From IMG/VR virus record IMGVR_UViG_3300047377_000437, positions 1 to 39,572 of that record: a stretch of 39,572 nucleotides of DNA; one strand, written 5' to 3'. The stretch is from a virus. The notes below the pieces were generated by a model, which had not been told where the DNA came from, searched no databases, and worked only from the letters and a program-made list of their open reading frames with translations. Made by a program: the position numbers and the translations under genes. Shown here piece after piece: positions 1 to 8,287 of the stretch (position 1 is its first letter; every line of letters begins with the position of its first letter).

Positions 1-1
1 T

Positions 2-235
2 ATGGTAACTTATTGGCAAGTGGTGTTATTTAGTCTAGTGTATTGGGGTTCGTTGATAGGGGCCTTGTTTTTTGTTTGTTTCGGTCCAAACCTAGATGAA
101 AACGATAGGACTCTAGGCGGAGTATGCTACAACGTTTTAGTCCGTCTTTTACTGGCTGCGGTTGCGTTAGTGGTGTGGTATTACGTCTTCACATTTATTT
201 TATTTTTATTCTTTGAAACATTGGGAGCGTTGTAA
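2..235 (+). CDS. Small two-helix membrane protein, function unknown
   Basis: The 77-residue product has two hydrophobic segments, about residues 5-28 and 46-71, separated by a short polar loop (residues 29-42, PNLDENDRT). It is therefore a likely inner-membrane hairpin protein. It sits at the head of the replication block and its stop lies just before the next start codon. Because the ATG is at the second base of the window, the true start may lie upstream and the ribosome binding site cannot be seen. No family is recognised. A holin-like or superinfection-exclusion role would be a guess. Confidence 0.6.
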   Translation: MVTYWQVVLFSLVYWGSLIGALFFVCFGPNLDENDRTLGGVCYNVLVRLLLAAVALVVWYYVFTFILFLFFETLGAL

Positions 236-236
236 G

Positions 237-473
237 ATGAGTGACGATATAAGATCGCATAACATTGGTGCCTCGGACTATTCCAAATATAAAATACAAC
301 CATGGGATATTTGGCTTGAGTACAACCTAAACCCATGGGACGCTGATATTGTTAAACGTGTATTACGCACCAAGAAGGGTGAGCGACGACTGGATTATGA
401 AAAAATTATCCATGTGTGTCAGGAACGGATACGCCAACTGGACGCAAGCGAACCGGATAAAGAAAATGAGTAA
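237..473 (+). CDS. DUF3310-like small phage protein
   Basis: The 78-residue product contains YKIQPWDIWLEYNLNPW followed by VKRVLRTKKG. This matches the pattern of the DUF3310 phage family (aromatic, I-x-P-x-D, then a VI-K-Y-x-x-R helix and a lysine-rich turn). The family is often labelled nucleotide kinase in databases without proof. I chose the ATG at 237 rather than the ATG at 213 because GGGAG at 223-227 is correctly spaced from it. The end overlaps the helicase start (ATGAGTAA), so the two are probably translationally coupled. The family call is from motif memory and is moderate. Confidence 0.6.
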   Translation: MSDDIRSHNIGASDYSKYKIQPWDIWLEYNLNPWDADIVKRVLRTKKGERRLDYEKIIHVCQERIRQLDASEPDKENE

Positions 474-1971
474 ACCAACTTTAACTTATGACCCCATAAC
501 GCAAGAGTATTTTTATGCTTGCAGTCGCGAGGAGAAAGACATACCGAAACAATGCCGGATGAAGTGGTCCGCTGGAAACACAGCTTGGAAAACTAAAGAC
601 TGGGCATTGGCCATGAGAGCCGCAGAGCTTTCAGGCATTGGTACCGAGATGTTTAGAGATAAACTTTTACGGCCACCAGCTCGACTAACCCTCCCAGATT
701 TCTTATACGACTACCAGAAGGAAGGCATCCAAACGATTGTGGCTAATAAGAATTTATTGCTGGCCGACGAGCAAGGGCTAGGCAAAACGGTACAAACTAT
801 TGAGGCCTTGCGGTACCTAGACGCTCGCCGCATTTTAGTATTGTGTCCGGCATCACTAAAGTATATGTGGCAGGAGCAATTTGACCAATGGTCGGATAAC
901 CTACTCACCCAAGTGGTTGCGAATGGCAAGACACAAATTCTATTTACTAACAACGTCGTTATAGCTAACTACGACTTGGTGTCTAAACGGTATATCTATG
1001 AGCAGCTACGCGCATGGGCTCCCGATATGGTGATCTATGATGAAGCGCATTACCTTAAAAACCCCACGTCCAAACGGGCTAAGGCGTCGTTTCTACTTGG
1101 GGCTAAAGCCAAGCGGCGACTGATGCTTACTGGTACCCCAATGCTTAATCGCCCGATAGAGTTGTATAGCATCCTTCGGTTTTTAAAACGAGAAGCGGTT
1201 GAGCCATACGACAATTATAAAAAGTACGGGTATAAGTTTTGTAACGGTAAAGAGGGCCCGTTTGGTTTTGATGTTAAGGGGGCCAGTTGTACCGACGAGT
1301 TAAACTACCGACTCAAACGCACCGTCATGTTGCGGCGACTAAAGGCCGATGTGCTTACCGATTTGCCAAGCAAGACGATGCAGATTATTCCCATGGAGCA
1401 AACCAAGGACACTAAAAAGATAGTCAAGCAAGAGGGATTGTTCGACGTGAATAAAATCTTAGAGAAACCAGACGCCAACCTTATCGGCGAGATGGCTACT
1501 ATCCGTCGAGAGCTTGGAGAAGCTAAGCTGCCACAGAGCATTAGCTACATTAAAGATGTAATGGCGAGTGGCGTTGAAAAGGTTGTGGTGTTTGCGTACC
1601 ACAAGGCCGTATGTGAAGGGTTGTACGAAGCGTTTAAAGAGGAAGGGGCGGTGCTAGTCTATGGCGGTACTGCGTCAACAGATCGCCAACGCTACGTCGA
1701 TCGGTTTCAAAAAGACGCAGACACTAAAGTATTTATTGGCCAGATACAAGCTGCTGGCACTGGACTCACCCTAACCGCAGCCAGTCACGTGGTATTTGTA
1801 GAGAACAGTTGGGTGCCCGGAGAGATGGACCAAGCAGTCGATCGCTGCCACCGCATTGGTCAGAACAATAAAGTAACGGCGCAAGTATTGGTTGTGAAGG
1901 ATAGCATCGACCATGTTATAATGAGATCAATGTTTTTTAAAAAGAGAAAGATTAAGGAGGTTTTAAAATAA
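466..1971 (+). CDS. SNF2/SMARCAL1-type DNA helicase
   Basis: This is a 501-residue superfamily 2 helicase, ATP-dependent on DNA. Motif I is DEQGLGKT (residues 101-108), motif II is DEAH (192-195) and motif III is TGT (222-224). In the C-terminal lobe AAGTGLTL and DQAVDRCHRIGQ are motifs V and VI. The HRIGQ box is diagnostic of SNF2 proteins, and the short form with no accessory domains resembles phage SMARCAL1/HARP-like annealing helicases. Residues 1-70 form a small N-terminal region of the W-x-x-x-x-x-W type. The ATG at 466 overlaps the upstream stop; an upstream in-frame ATG at 349 lies inside the previous gene and is rejected. It probably remodels replication forks or anneals strands with the nuclease, ssDNA-binding protein and polymerase encoded just downstream. 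Confidence 0.93.
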   Translation: MSKPTLTYDPITQEYFYACSREEKDIPKQCRMKWSAGNTAWKTKDWALAMRAAELSGIGTEMFRDKLLRPPARLTLPDFLYDYQKEGIQTIVANKNLLLADEQGLGKTVQTIEALRYLDARRILVLCPASLKYMWQEQFDQWSDNLLTQVVANGKTQILFTNNVVIANYDLVSKRYIYEQLRAWAPDMVIYDEAHYLKNPTSKRAKASFLLGAKAKRRLMLTGTPMLNRPIELYSILRFLKREAVEPYDNYKKYGYKFCNGKEGPFGFDVKGASCTDELNYRLKRTVMLRRLKADVLTDLPSKTMQIIPMEQTKDTKKIVKQEGLFDVNKILEKPDANLIGEMATIRRELGEAKLPQSISYIKDVMASGVEKVVVFAYHKAVCEGLYEAFKEEGAVLVYGGTASTDRQRYVDRFQKDADTKVFIGQIQAAGTGLTLTAASHVVFVENSWVPGEMDQAVDRCHRIGQNNKVTAQVLVVKDSIDHVIMRSMFFKKRKIKEVLK

Positions 1972-2330
1972 TGGAAGTAATTGACCACAGAACGGAGAAA
2001 CTTAGTAAGATTGTTGGGTTAGAAAAGAACCTAGACATGACGGCTCAATACGCGTCTCGACTCGTTAAACGCTTGGGGGTTGGTAGTAAACACGCGTTCC
2101 CGAGCTGTTATAGTTTCGACGCAACGTATGGGTATTTTGTAGCCAAGGACGGCAGCAAGCTCCCGGGCGCACGGGTGCATATACACCACAACCTATTGGA
2201 CTTATCGGTTGTCGAAAACTGGGGGCTGTCCTACGTTGACGAAATACTAGACCCAAAGAACCGAGCATTAGATGATCTGGTTAAGCGCATGGCAAACTCG
2301 TTCAGAGCCGGAGCGACCCGTGTTAGTTGA
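1971..2330 (+). CDS. Hypothetical protein in replication operon
   Basis: This 119-residue protein is of no family I recognise. It has a perfect ribosome binding site (AAGGAGG at 1954-1960), and its ATG overlaps the helicase stop (TAATG). It should therefore be made in step with the helicase. The sequence is mixed alpha/beta with no membrane segment; a basic stretch (RLVKRLGVGSKH) lies near residues 24-37 and the tail is helical. Its 3' end overlaps the start of the HD protein by 11 bases. Confidence 0.75.
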   Translation: MEVIDHRTEKLSKIVGLEKNLDMTAQYASRLVKRLGVGSKHAFPSCYSFDATYGYFVAKDGSKLPGARVHIHHNLLDLSVVENWGLSYVDEILDPKNRALDDLVKRMANSFRAGATRVS

Positions 2331-2817
2331 AAAAGCGAGAAATTTTTCGATTACGTATCATGAAGGGCAGAAGTATAGGGGCTTACCCTACATAGAACAC
2401 TTGCGTCAAGTGGCCACGTTTTTAATACTAGAGCTTGACATTACCGATGTAGACGCTGTTGCGGCTGCCTACCTTCATGACATAGTAGAGGACACTCAAT
2501 GTACTGCGGAACTGCTTGATAGAGAGTTCAATCAGTGTATCAATACGATAGTTAAAGCGGTGACCCGAGACCCGCACGAAACCAGTGAATACTATATTGG
2601 TAAAATTCGCAATGCCGGTCGTTACGCCATGGCAGTAAAAACAGCAGACCGAGTGTGTAATTTAAAAAACTTAATACTAGATGCTGAGGAAGGTGAGCTA
2701 AAACTAAAACTACTAGAGCGATACGAACGCGAGCTCGAACCGATACAAACGTATTTTCCTGCCGAATTCGTAGCGCATATCAAGGGGGCACATGGGCATT
2801 TGAGGAGCGTACTATGA
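2320..2817 (+). CDS. Small (p)ppGpp hydrolase-like HD protein (SpoT/MESH1 type)
   Basis: The 165-residue single-domain HD protein carries the metal ligands and active-site pattern of the RelA/SpoT hydrolase domain (HD_4) and of MESH1. These are YIEHLRQVA (H27), LHDIVEDT (H53, D54, E57, D58) and KTADRVCNL (D110, N114). The 26-residue gap between H27 and H53 equals that between MESH1 H35 and H61. No synthetase or regulatory domain is present, so the expected reaction is removal of the 3' pyrophosphate from (p)ppGpp. Hydrolysis of another pyrophosphorylated nucleotide or NADPH-type substrate is possible. I chose the GTG at 2320, which has GGAG 6-7 bases upstream; the ATG at 2272 lies deep in the previous gene. 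ATGA overlap couples it to the next gene. Confidence 0.82.
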   Translation: MLVEKARNFSITYHEGQKYRGLPYIEHLRQVATFLILELDITDVDAVAAAYLHDIVEDTQCTAELLDREFNQCINTIVKAVTRDPHETSEYYIGKIRNAGRYAMAVKTADRVCNLKNLILDAEEGELKLKLLERYERELEPIQTYFPAEFVAHIKGAHGHLRSVL

Positions 2818-3941
2818 GCGCACATTCACTATTCGGCGCATCAGCCGCACACATTTGGACTAACTGTACGGCGCAGCCATGCTTGGCTTCACAAGCTAAA
2901 ACATTTGAGGAGTCAAGCGATTATGCTAACGAAGGAACCACGGCGCATAATATAGCCGCCGAGATTTTAAAAGACGTGTTACCACTGAAGTCGGTCGGTA
3001 CCTTGCCCGACGAGATGATCGACGCCATTATGATGTACGTGAACTACGTCCTGCGACACGTTAAGAAAACCAGTAAGCTATATGTAGAGCAACGTATCCG
3101 ACTCGACTCCATAGACGGTGGTCACTTTTTTGGCACGGCAGATGCTATTGTTTCGTCCAAGACAACCCTAACGGTTATCGATTTTAAATACGGCCAAGGC
3201 ATTAGTGTGCAACCCGAGAACAACCCCCAACTGCTTTACTATTTGTTGGGCGCAATAGAGCTTGAAGGGCTGGACATTATGTGCGGTAAAAAGTTTTATG
3301 TATCTATCGTTCAGCCACGGATGGACAGCGATCCAATTCGTAAAGTTGAAGTGCCGGCTCGATCGTTGATTGCGTTCCAAGCGTTTCTCGAAGGAAGGTA
3401 CGAGAAGGTAAAAGAAGACCCAGAATACAGCCAAGGCCCATGGTGCCAGTTTTGTAAAGTTAAAGGCGTATGCCCAGAGCTTAAACGCATTAGCAACGTC
3501 ACAACTAAAACTGATATTGAAGGTGATGTTACGTCGTTGCCGGAGGTCGAGCAGTTGAACATGGAAACGATTAGCAAGGTACTAGAAAACGCCAGTGCTA
3601 TAAAGAAGTGGTTGACAGCGGTTGAAGCCTATGGTTATAATCTAGCTTTAGAAGGTTGTGAGATTCCGAGACATAAATTAGTATTAGGTGGCCGAGCCAC
3701 CCGCAAATGGATTAATGAGAGTAAAGTTGCAGAAGAATTACAAAGCAAATACGGCCTCGACATTTTCGATATTAAACTCAAGTCCCCAGCCAAGATGGAA
3801 AAGTTAGTCGATGACAAGGAGGTTGTGCAACAATATGTTATGGTGCCAGAGAAAAAACCAGTACTGGTTTCGGACACCGATAAAAGAGAGCCTTATAATT
3901 TAGGCAACGAGTTAACAAGTTTATTAGATCAAGGAGATTAA
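2814..3941 (+). CDS. DUF2800 Cas4/RecB-like nuclease
   Basis: This 375-residue protein of the PD-(D/E)XK superfamily has the catalytic set FGTADAI (D110) and VIDFKYG (D123, K125). Cysteines at 18 or 23 near the N-terminus and C211, C214 and C220 (WCQFCKVKGVC) make the four-cysteine pattern that binds an iron-sulphur cluster in Cas4 and AddB nucleases. DUF2800 proteins lie beside DUF2815 and family A polymerase genes in many phages, as here. They are thought to process DNA ends during replication or recombination. The start overlaps the previous stop (ATGA), with GAGGAG just upstream. The C-terminal third (after residue 225) is helical and unassigned. Confidence 0.9.
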   Translation: MSAHSLFGASAAHIWTNCTAQPCLASQAKTFEESSDYANEGTTAHNIAAEILKDVLPLKSVGTLPDEMIDAIMMYVNYVLRHVKKTSKLYVEQRIRLDSIDGGHFFGTADAIVSSKTTLTVIDFKYGQGISVQPENNPQLLYYLLGAIELEGLDIMCGKKFYVSIVQPRMDSDPIRKVEVPARSLIAFQAFLEGRYEKVKEDPEYSQGPWCQFCKVKGVCPELKRISNVTTKTDIEGDVTSLPEVEQLNMETISKVLENASAIKKWLTAVEAYGYNLALEGCEIPRHKLVLGGRATRKWINESKVAEELQSKYGLDIFDIKLKSPAKMEKLVDDKEVVQQYVMVPEKKPVLVSDTDKREPYNLGNELTSLLDQGD

Positions 3942-3942
3942 A

Positions 3943-4548
3943 ATGGCAAAACAAAGTTACAAGAACAACGTGGTCACCCCAGTGGGTAAACTATCGTACC
4001 CTTATTTAGTAGATAAACTAAGTACTCAAATCGACGGCCGAGTTATCGAGAAATGGTGTGTCGATTTGTTGTTCGCTAAAGATACCGACCTATCAGCTTT
4101 AAACAAAATCATTAAAGATTTAATCAAAGAACAATGGCCAAAAGCAACACCCGAGTTGGTGAAGAAGATTCGAGTACCCTTTAAAGACGGCAACGCAAAC
4201 CTCGATAAAGAGGGTGAGATCAAGCCCGGGTACGAAGATATGATCTATGTTTCACTTGACACTAAGAATCAAGCACCACTTTTAAAAAACGCTAAGGGCG
4301 AGCTTATGACCCCAGAGGAGGGACGCAATGAGTTGTACGGTGGGTGTTACGGTCGCGCGTTAGTTAACGCCGGAACGTACGATCACCTCGGCAATAAAGG
4401 CGTTAAGTTTTATTTAGCCGCTGTCCAAAAACACCGAGACGGTGAGCCAATGGGCGACGGTAAAACGACGTCATCCCAAGTCGATAAACTTATGGAAGCG
4501 TTTGACGATCAAGAGGTCACAACAGACAACTCAGATTTGTTGAGCTAG
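3943..4548 (+). CDS. DUF2815 single-stranded DNA-binding protein
   Basis: This 201-residue protein belongs to the DUF2815/Enc34-type OB-fold ssDNA-binding family. It opens with a short basic N-terminus, followed by the TPVGKLSYPYL strand. The GG(C)YGRALVNA segment near residues 131-140 and the acidic, disordered tail (EAFDDQEVTTDNSDLLS) are typical of phage SSBs, where the tail recruits partners. AAGGAG at 3931-3936 is a strong binding site. Its place between the nuclease and the polymerase fits coating of replication intermediates. Confidence 0.88.
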   Translation: MAKQSYKNNVVTPVGKLSYPYLVDKLSTQIDGRVIEKWCVDLLFAKDTDLSALNKIIKDLIKEQWPKATPELVKKIRVPFKDGNANLDKEGEIKPGYEDMIYVSLDTKNQAPLLKNAKGELMTPEEGRNELYGGCYGRALVNAGTYDHLGNKGVKFYLAAVQKHRDGEPMGDGKTTSSQVDKLMEAFDDQEVTTDNSDLLS

Positions 4549-4557
4549 GGCGCACTC

Positions 4558-6483
4558 ATGCTATATATCGACTTCGAAACAAGGTCGTATTGCGACCTAA
4601 CAGCCAGTGGTTCGTGGCGATACGCACAAGACCCAACTACAGAGATCTTGTGCATGGCCTACGCTTTCTCAGATACGGAGCCTAACCTAGTAATAGGCTC
4701 CGAGCTGCCAGATATAGTAGCCTTGCACATTGATATGGGTGGGATCGTTGAGGCGCACAATGCCATGTTTGAGCGAGCACTATGGGAATCTATATGCGTA
4801 AAGAAATACGGATGGCCAGAGATAAAGCCAGAGCAATGGCGATGCTCCGCAGCATTGTGCGCCCGATGGGGCGTGCCCCGAGATTTGAAGACAGCCCCCA
4901 TGGCCCTAGGGCTACAAGAAAATAAAGACACCGAAGGCCGGGCTATTATGCTTCAACTGAGTAAACCCCGAAAGACTAAAGACGGGCTTACTTATCTCGA
5001 GGACGATACTAAACTCAAGAAGCTGTACGACTACTGTCTCCAAGACGTTCGTACCGAACGAGCAATCAGCCACAACTTTACCCAAGACTTTGGGTTTGAG
5101 AAAAAAGTGTGGGCATTAGACCAGCGGGTCAATTACCGTGGCGTACCGGTTGACCGGCAAGGCGTAGAGAACGCGCTAGAGCTACTCGCCCTATACGCTG
5201 AACAGCTTGACGCCGAAGCCAAGGCGTTGACTGGGGGGATCGCAGTGAGCCAACGAGATAAATTAATCGAGTGGGCCAACGAGCGCAGTGTCGGTTTGCA
5301 ATCCTTGACTAAAGAAGCCGTGGCCGATTGTCTCAACTGGGTTCAAGATAAAGAAGTAAAACGAGTGTTGGAGATTCGTTCGCAATATAAAACGTCCACG
5401 GCCAAGTACCAACGGCTGTTATCCAGTATGTCAGAAGGCGATCGTATCCGAGATGCGTTTGTTTACTATGGCGCACTAACCGGACGATGGGCTGGCCGCT
5501 TGGTTCAGTTCCAAAATTTACCAAAAGGTTCCGTCGCGTCCGATCAGATCGACGACGTGGTGGATTCTGTGGTTAAAAAGGATATTGCCAAAATAAACGC
5601 ACACGAGGTTGCCCCTATGTTGCAATTATCTAGTTGCATTAGGGGCATGATAGCGTCGCCCAAAGGGAAGTCCCTATATGTGGCGGATTTCGCCGCTATT
5701 GAAGCTCGGGTTGTTTCGTGGCTTGCGAATTGTAATTTAGCGTTAGATCAATTTAAAAAAGGAGATGATTTGTATGTTACCATGGCCGCCAAAATATATA
5801 ACGTTACTGAAACCGAGATTACCAAAGCCCAGAGGCAATTGGGTAAGGCTGCTATTCTCGGTGCTGGTTATGGCATGGGCCATAAAACCTTTCACCGGAC
5901 TTGCGCGTCGTGGGGAATGGAAGTCTCGGAGGAGTTAGCTCAGTCCGCCATTGCCACGTACCGCTCAGTGTATAGTGAGATCCGGGATTTGTGGAGACAC
6001 ACTGAGCTGGCTGCTACCAACGCCATTCGGTATGGTAAGCCGGTGACCGTGGGGAAGGTCACATGGTTTATGCACGAGGGCAATTTACACTGTAAGCTAC
6101 CGAGCGGTCGGAGCTTGACGTATCGTAAAGCTCGACTCAAAGCCAAAGAAACCCCATGGGGTGGCGAGAGCTATGAGATACTATACTATGGTTCCCGAGA
6201 GAAGGGAGCCAAGTGGGTTGAGATAGATACTTACGGTGGGAAGCTGGTGGAGAATATTACACAAGCCATTGCCCGAGACTTGTTAGCCGAAGCTATGTTT
6301 AGGCTAGAGGATGCAGGGTATGATATAGTCATGCACGTACATGACGAGGTAGTCTGTGAGGTTCCCGACAAAGAAAACCGAGCGTTGTCAGAGTATGAAG
6401 CTATCATGGCTCAGGTGCCTGCGTGGGCGGAGGGTATGCCCATTGACGTCGAAGGTTGGGTCGGTAAGAGATTTAAAAAATGA
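4558..6483 (+). CDS. Family A DNA polymerase with proofreading domain
   Basis: This 641-residue replicative polymerase has an N-terminal DEDDy 3'-5' exonuclease: D5 and E7 (IDFETR), H67-N68, and Y159/D163 (YCLQDV). The polymerase motifs are A (VADFAAIEARV; D377, E382, R384), B (RQLGKAAILGAGYG; R426, K430, Y438) and C (HVHDEV; H595, D596, E597). There is no 5'-3' exonuclease domain, as in T7 gp5, although this branch is the one that travels with DUF2800, DUF2815 and VirE-type primases. The binding site before the ATG is weak (AGGGCG), so expression may depend on reading through from the SSB gene. The following gene overlaps its stop by four bases. Confidence 0.96.
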   Translation: MLYIDFETRSYCDLTASGSWRYAQDPTTEILCMAYAFSDTEPNLVIGSELPDIVALHIDMGGIVEAHNAMFERALWESICVKKYGWPEIKPEQWRCSAALCARWGVPRDLKTAPMALGLQENKDTEGRAIMLQLSKPRKTKDGLTYLEDDTKLKKLYDYCLQDVRTERAISHNFTQDFGFEKKVWALDQRVNYRGVPVDRQGVENALELLALYAEQLDAEAKALTGGIAVSQRDKLIEWANERSVGLQSLTKEAVADCLNWVQDKEVKRVLEIRSQYKTSTAKYQRLLSSMSEGDRIRDAFVYYGALTGRWAGRLVQFQNLPKGSVASDQIDDVVDSVVKKDIAKINAHEVAPMLQLSSCIRGMIASPKGKSLYVADFAAIEARVVSWLANCNLALDQFKKGDDLYVTMAAKIYNVTETEITKAQRQLGKAAILGAGYGMGHKTFHRTCASWGMEVSEELAQSAIATYRSVYSEIRDLWRHTELAATNAIRYGKPVTVGKVTWFMHEGNLHCKLPSGRSLTYRKARLKAKETPWGGESYEILYYGSREKGAKWVEIDTYGGKLVENITQAIARDLLAEAMFRLEDAGYDIVMHVHDEVVCEVPDKENRALSEYEAIMAQVPAWAEGMPIDVEGWVGKRFKK

Positions 6484-6863
6484 GGATGCCTAGCCCTATC
6501 CGCAATCTAATGTTTAGGCTTAAAAGCGGTTTTCGATTGCTTAAACAATTGCGTACAACTCTCCCGATTACAGAGACGGTTTCCGTTCGCCAATTAAAAG
6601 CTGGTCGTGAACAGATGTACACGCGATCAGAAAGCTTTTATCCGTACGGCCTTTATAATTCGTTCCGCTTCTTGAAAGTCCCCGGTAATATGTCTTTTTT
6701 AGCTCGCGGGATCGCATTATTTTATTACGGATTCGCAACCGAGTATTACGCACAGTATTACCGCCACTCAGAATTGCATATGTGTAAGGTTGAAGATGCG
6801 ACGCGCGCCCTAAACAAGCTTTTTAATTTAGATCAAAAATTCCGTAAATACTTTAAGAAATAG
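6480..6863 (+). CDS. Basic hypothetical protein after polymerase
   Basis: The 127-residue product starts on the ATGA that ends the polymerase gene. It is strongly basic at both ends (RNLMFRLKSGFRLLKQLR at 8-25; FRKYFKK at the end) and rich in tyrosine and phenylalanine in the middle (residues 78-95), with no clear membrane helix. No family is recognised. Position and coupling suggest a DNA-binding or polymerase accessory factor, but that is inference only. Confidence 0.65.
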   Translation: MRMPSPIRNLMFRLKSGFRLLKQLRTTLPITETVSVRQLKAGREQMYTRSESFYPYGLYNSFRFLKVPGNMSFLARGIALFYYGFATEYYAQYYRHSELHMCKVEDATRALNKLFNLDQKFRKYFKK

Positions 6864-7011
6864 TCAAACTGTGGTATACTATAAGTACGCATTTGATAGC
6901 TATGCTGTCTATGCCTTGATAAAATATACTATCGAATGTGTACCACAGGCCCAATACCATTTAACAAAAAAAATAATTACTTAAACATTTGATTGGGCCT
7001 TACAATTTACT
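6864..7011 (+). promoter_or_regulatory. Structured gene-free leader before the RuvC-like gene
   Basis: This is the only sizeable gap in the otherwise overlapping replication operon. Arms at 6869-6879 and 6938-6948 pair over 11 bases with one U-G wobble and enclose a 58-base loop. Within that loop GATAGC (6895-6900 region) can pair with GCTGTC across a 3-base turn. A second perfect 9-base stem joins 6947-6955 and 6992-7000. It shares two bases with the first stem, and its right arm covers the place where a ribosome binding site should be. TATACT occurs at 6875-6880 and 6925-6930, but neither has a convincing -35. It could be an RNA switch, a small RNA or a protein-binding site. Confidence 0.45.
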
Positions 7012-7491
7012 ATGACAAACAAACACTCTATTATTGCACTGGATCTAGGAACCACTTGCGGGTGGGCAGTTAAACACAATAACCGTACGTACTCCGGCGT
7101 ATTTAAACTGGCCCCCAGTCGGTTCGACTCTTACGACCAACGGTTTATTACGTTTCGTAAAAGCCTACAAGAGCTAATAGCAAAACGGTTTAAAGGGGCG
7201 GATCTCAGTACCGTACAAGTGTTCTATGAAGAAGTGAGGCAGTCCCAAGCCCCCGATGCAGCCCACATGTATGGCGGCTACAAAACCGTGTTAACGTGTT
7301 TTTGTTTAGAGCATGGCCTATCGTATAAGGGCGTAGGCGTAAAGACGATTAAAAAGTTTATTACTGGCACTGGCTCGGCTGGCAAAGATAAAGTCATAGA
7401 CAGTGTACGTAAGCTAGGCCATTACCCAGAAGACGACAACGAAGCCGATGCCATCTCCATCTTGTACTACGGACTAGACTATTTGTCGTAG
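7012..7491 (+). CDS. RuvC-like Holliday junction resolvase
   Basis: This 159-residue RNase H-fold endonuclease has acidic residues where RuvC has its catalytic carboxylates. They are IIALDLGTTCGWAV (D11), VFYEEVRQS (E near 72-73) and DNEADAISIL (D and E near 143-146). RuvC-like phage resolvases cut branched DNA made during replication and packaging. No AGGAG-type site precedes the ATG; the sequence there is part of a stem in the upstream leader, so translation may be regulated. Its last 13 bases overlap the end of the convergent secreted nuclease gene, with no terminator between them. Confidence 0.85.
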   Translation: MTNKHSIIALDLGTTCGWAVKHNNRTYSGVFKLAPSRFDSYDQRFITFRKSLQELIAKRFKGADLSTVQVFYEEVRQSQAPDAAHMYGGYKTVLTCFCLEHGLSYKGVGVKTIKKFITGTGSAGKDKVIDSVRKLGHYPEDDNEADAISILYYGLDYLS

Positions 7492-7889
7492 CGTTTAACT
7501 AGCCCAGTCGCAAGCATGATTTCGCTGAGACTAACATTGTCGATATAGACGTCCGCCACTATTCTAAAATACTTTCCTCGCTGAACGTTTCTTAATTCAA
7601 TACGTTGCGCGTTCTCTAATAGATCTCTTAATTGGTCGCGAGCCGCAATAGCATCCGCCTTATTTGTAGCCCCCCGAAGCTCAATAGCATCGTACCCCGC
7701 TGGACGAATAGAAATGTTTTTACAAAAAATATCGGGGGCACAGTTTAAATTCACTTTAAACGTATCGCCGTCGTACACACTGGTCACGTTAACGACTTGC
7801 AAGGGTGTTGGTTCGGACAGAGCGAAAGGACTAAACCCCAATATCGTAATGACCATAGCAAAAATTAAATAAGCCAAGTCTGTTTTCAT
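7479..7889 (-). CDS. Secreted staphylococcal-nuclease-like protein
   Basis: The 136-residue product begins with a signal peptide (about residues 1-25, ending in ALS). An SNase (thermonuclease) domain follows. YDGDTF (D40, D42), SIRPAGYDAIELRG (R62, D67, E70) and GKYFRIVADVY (R109) correspond to D21, R35, D40, E43 and R87 of staphylococcal nuclease. It should cut DNA or RNA with calcium, outside the cytoplasm. It is the last gene of the lysis cassette; its start overlaps the upstream stop by one base (TAATG). The usual D-T-P-E motif reads D-A-I-E. Roles in destroying released host DNA or DNA injected by rival phages are inference. Confidence 0.88.
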   Translation of the reverse strand: MKTDLAYLIFAMVITILGFSPFALSEPTPLQVVNVTSVYDGDTFKVNLNCAPDIFCKNISIRPAGYDAIELRGATNKADAIAARDQLRDLLENAQRIELRNVQRGKYFRIVADVYIDNVSLSEIMLATGLVKRYDK

Positions 7890-8287
7890 TAGACAACTTC
7901 CAATTTAAAACCAGTCGGATAGGTTGCCAGTAGCCTATTAAGCGTATTGGTGGAATACGACACCGCCAATTGACGGGGGTGCCCCATAAACTCCCATTCT
8001 TTACCAACGAGTATACAACCCTCAGTATCGGTGACGTAATTACCGGCGTGAATAAGTATACCGGATCGCCCCGGTACACTCAACACAACAAAGGCCGATG
8101 GATACTTGACGCTTGTGTAGTCAGTCACAACGTAGTTTCCGCACGGTATACACGAGATGTTTCTCTGGTTCCGGTCCCAAGGTAGCTCCAAAGTCTTACA
8201 CACCTGCTCCCCATCCGAAGTGCGTATCGTTCCGAGTATACCTCGATTACTTTCTATCTCTCGATTAAGAGTTAGCAAAGGGGTCAT
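7889..8287 (-). CDS. DUF5675 protein, probable lysis enzyme
   Basis: This 132-residue protein matches the DUF5675 pattern. It has CKTLELPWDRNQRNISCIP (30-48), then GNYVV, then GILIHAGN (H80, N83) and a TEGCILVG box (C91). The His and Gly-Cys boxes resemble the active site order of L,D-transpeptidase-like folds. The family is common in phage lysis regions, so cell-wall cleavage is plausible but unproved. I chose the ATG at 8287, which has AAGG at good spacing, over the TTG at 8314, which would lengthen the overlap with the upstream gene to 50 bases. It lies between a holin-like gene and the secreted nuclease. Confidence 0.75.
   Translation of the reverse strand: MTPLLTLNREIESNRGILGTIRTSDGEQVCKTLELPWDRNQRNISCIPCGNYVVTDYTSVKYPSAFVVLSVPGRSGILIHAGNYVTDTEGCILVGKEWEFMGHPRQLAVSYSTNTLNRLLATYPTGFKLEVV

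Noticed and set aside
349-465. Longer helicase starting at the ATG at 349
   Set aside because: It would overlap the DUF3310-like gene by 125 bases with no binding site, and the extra 39 residues match no helicase domain.
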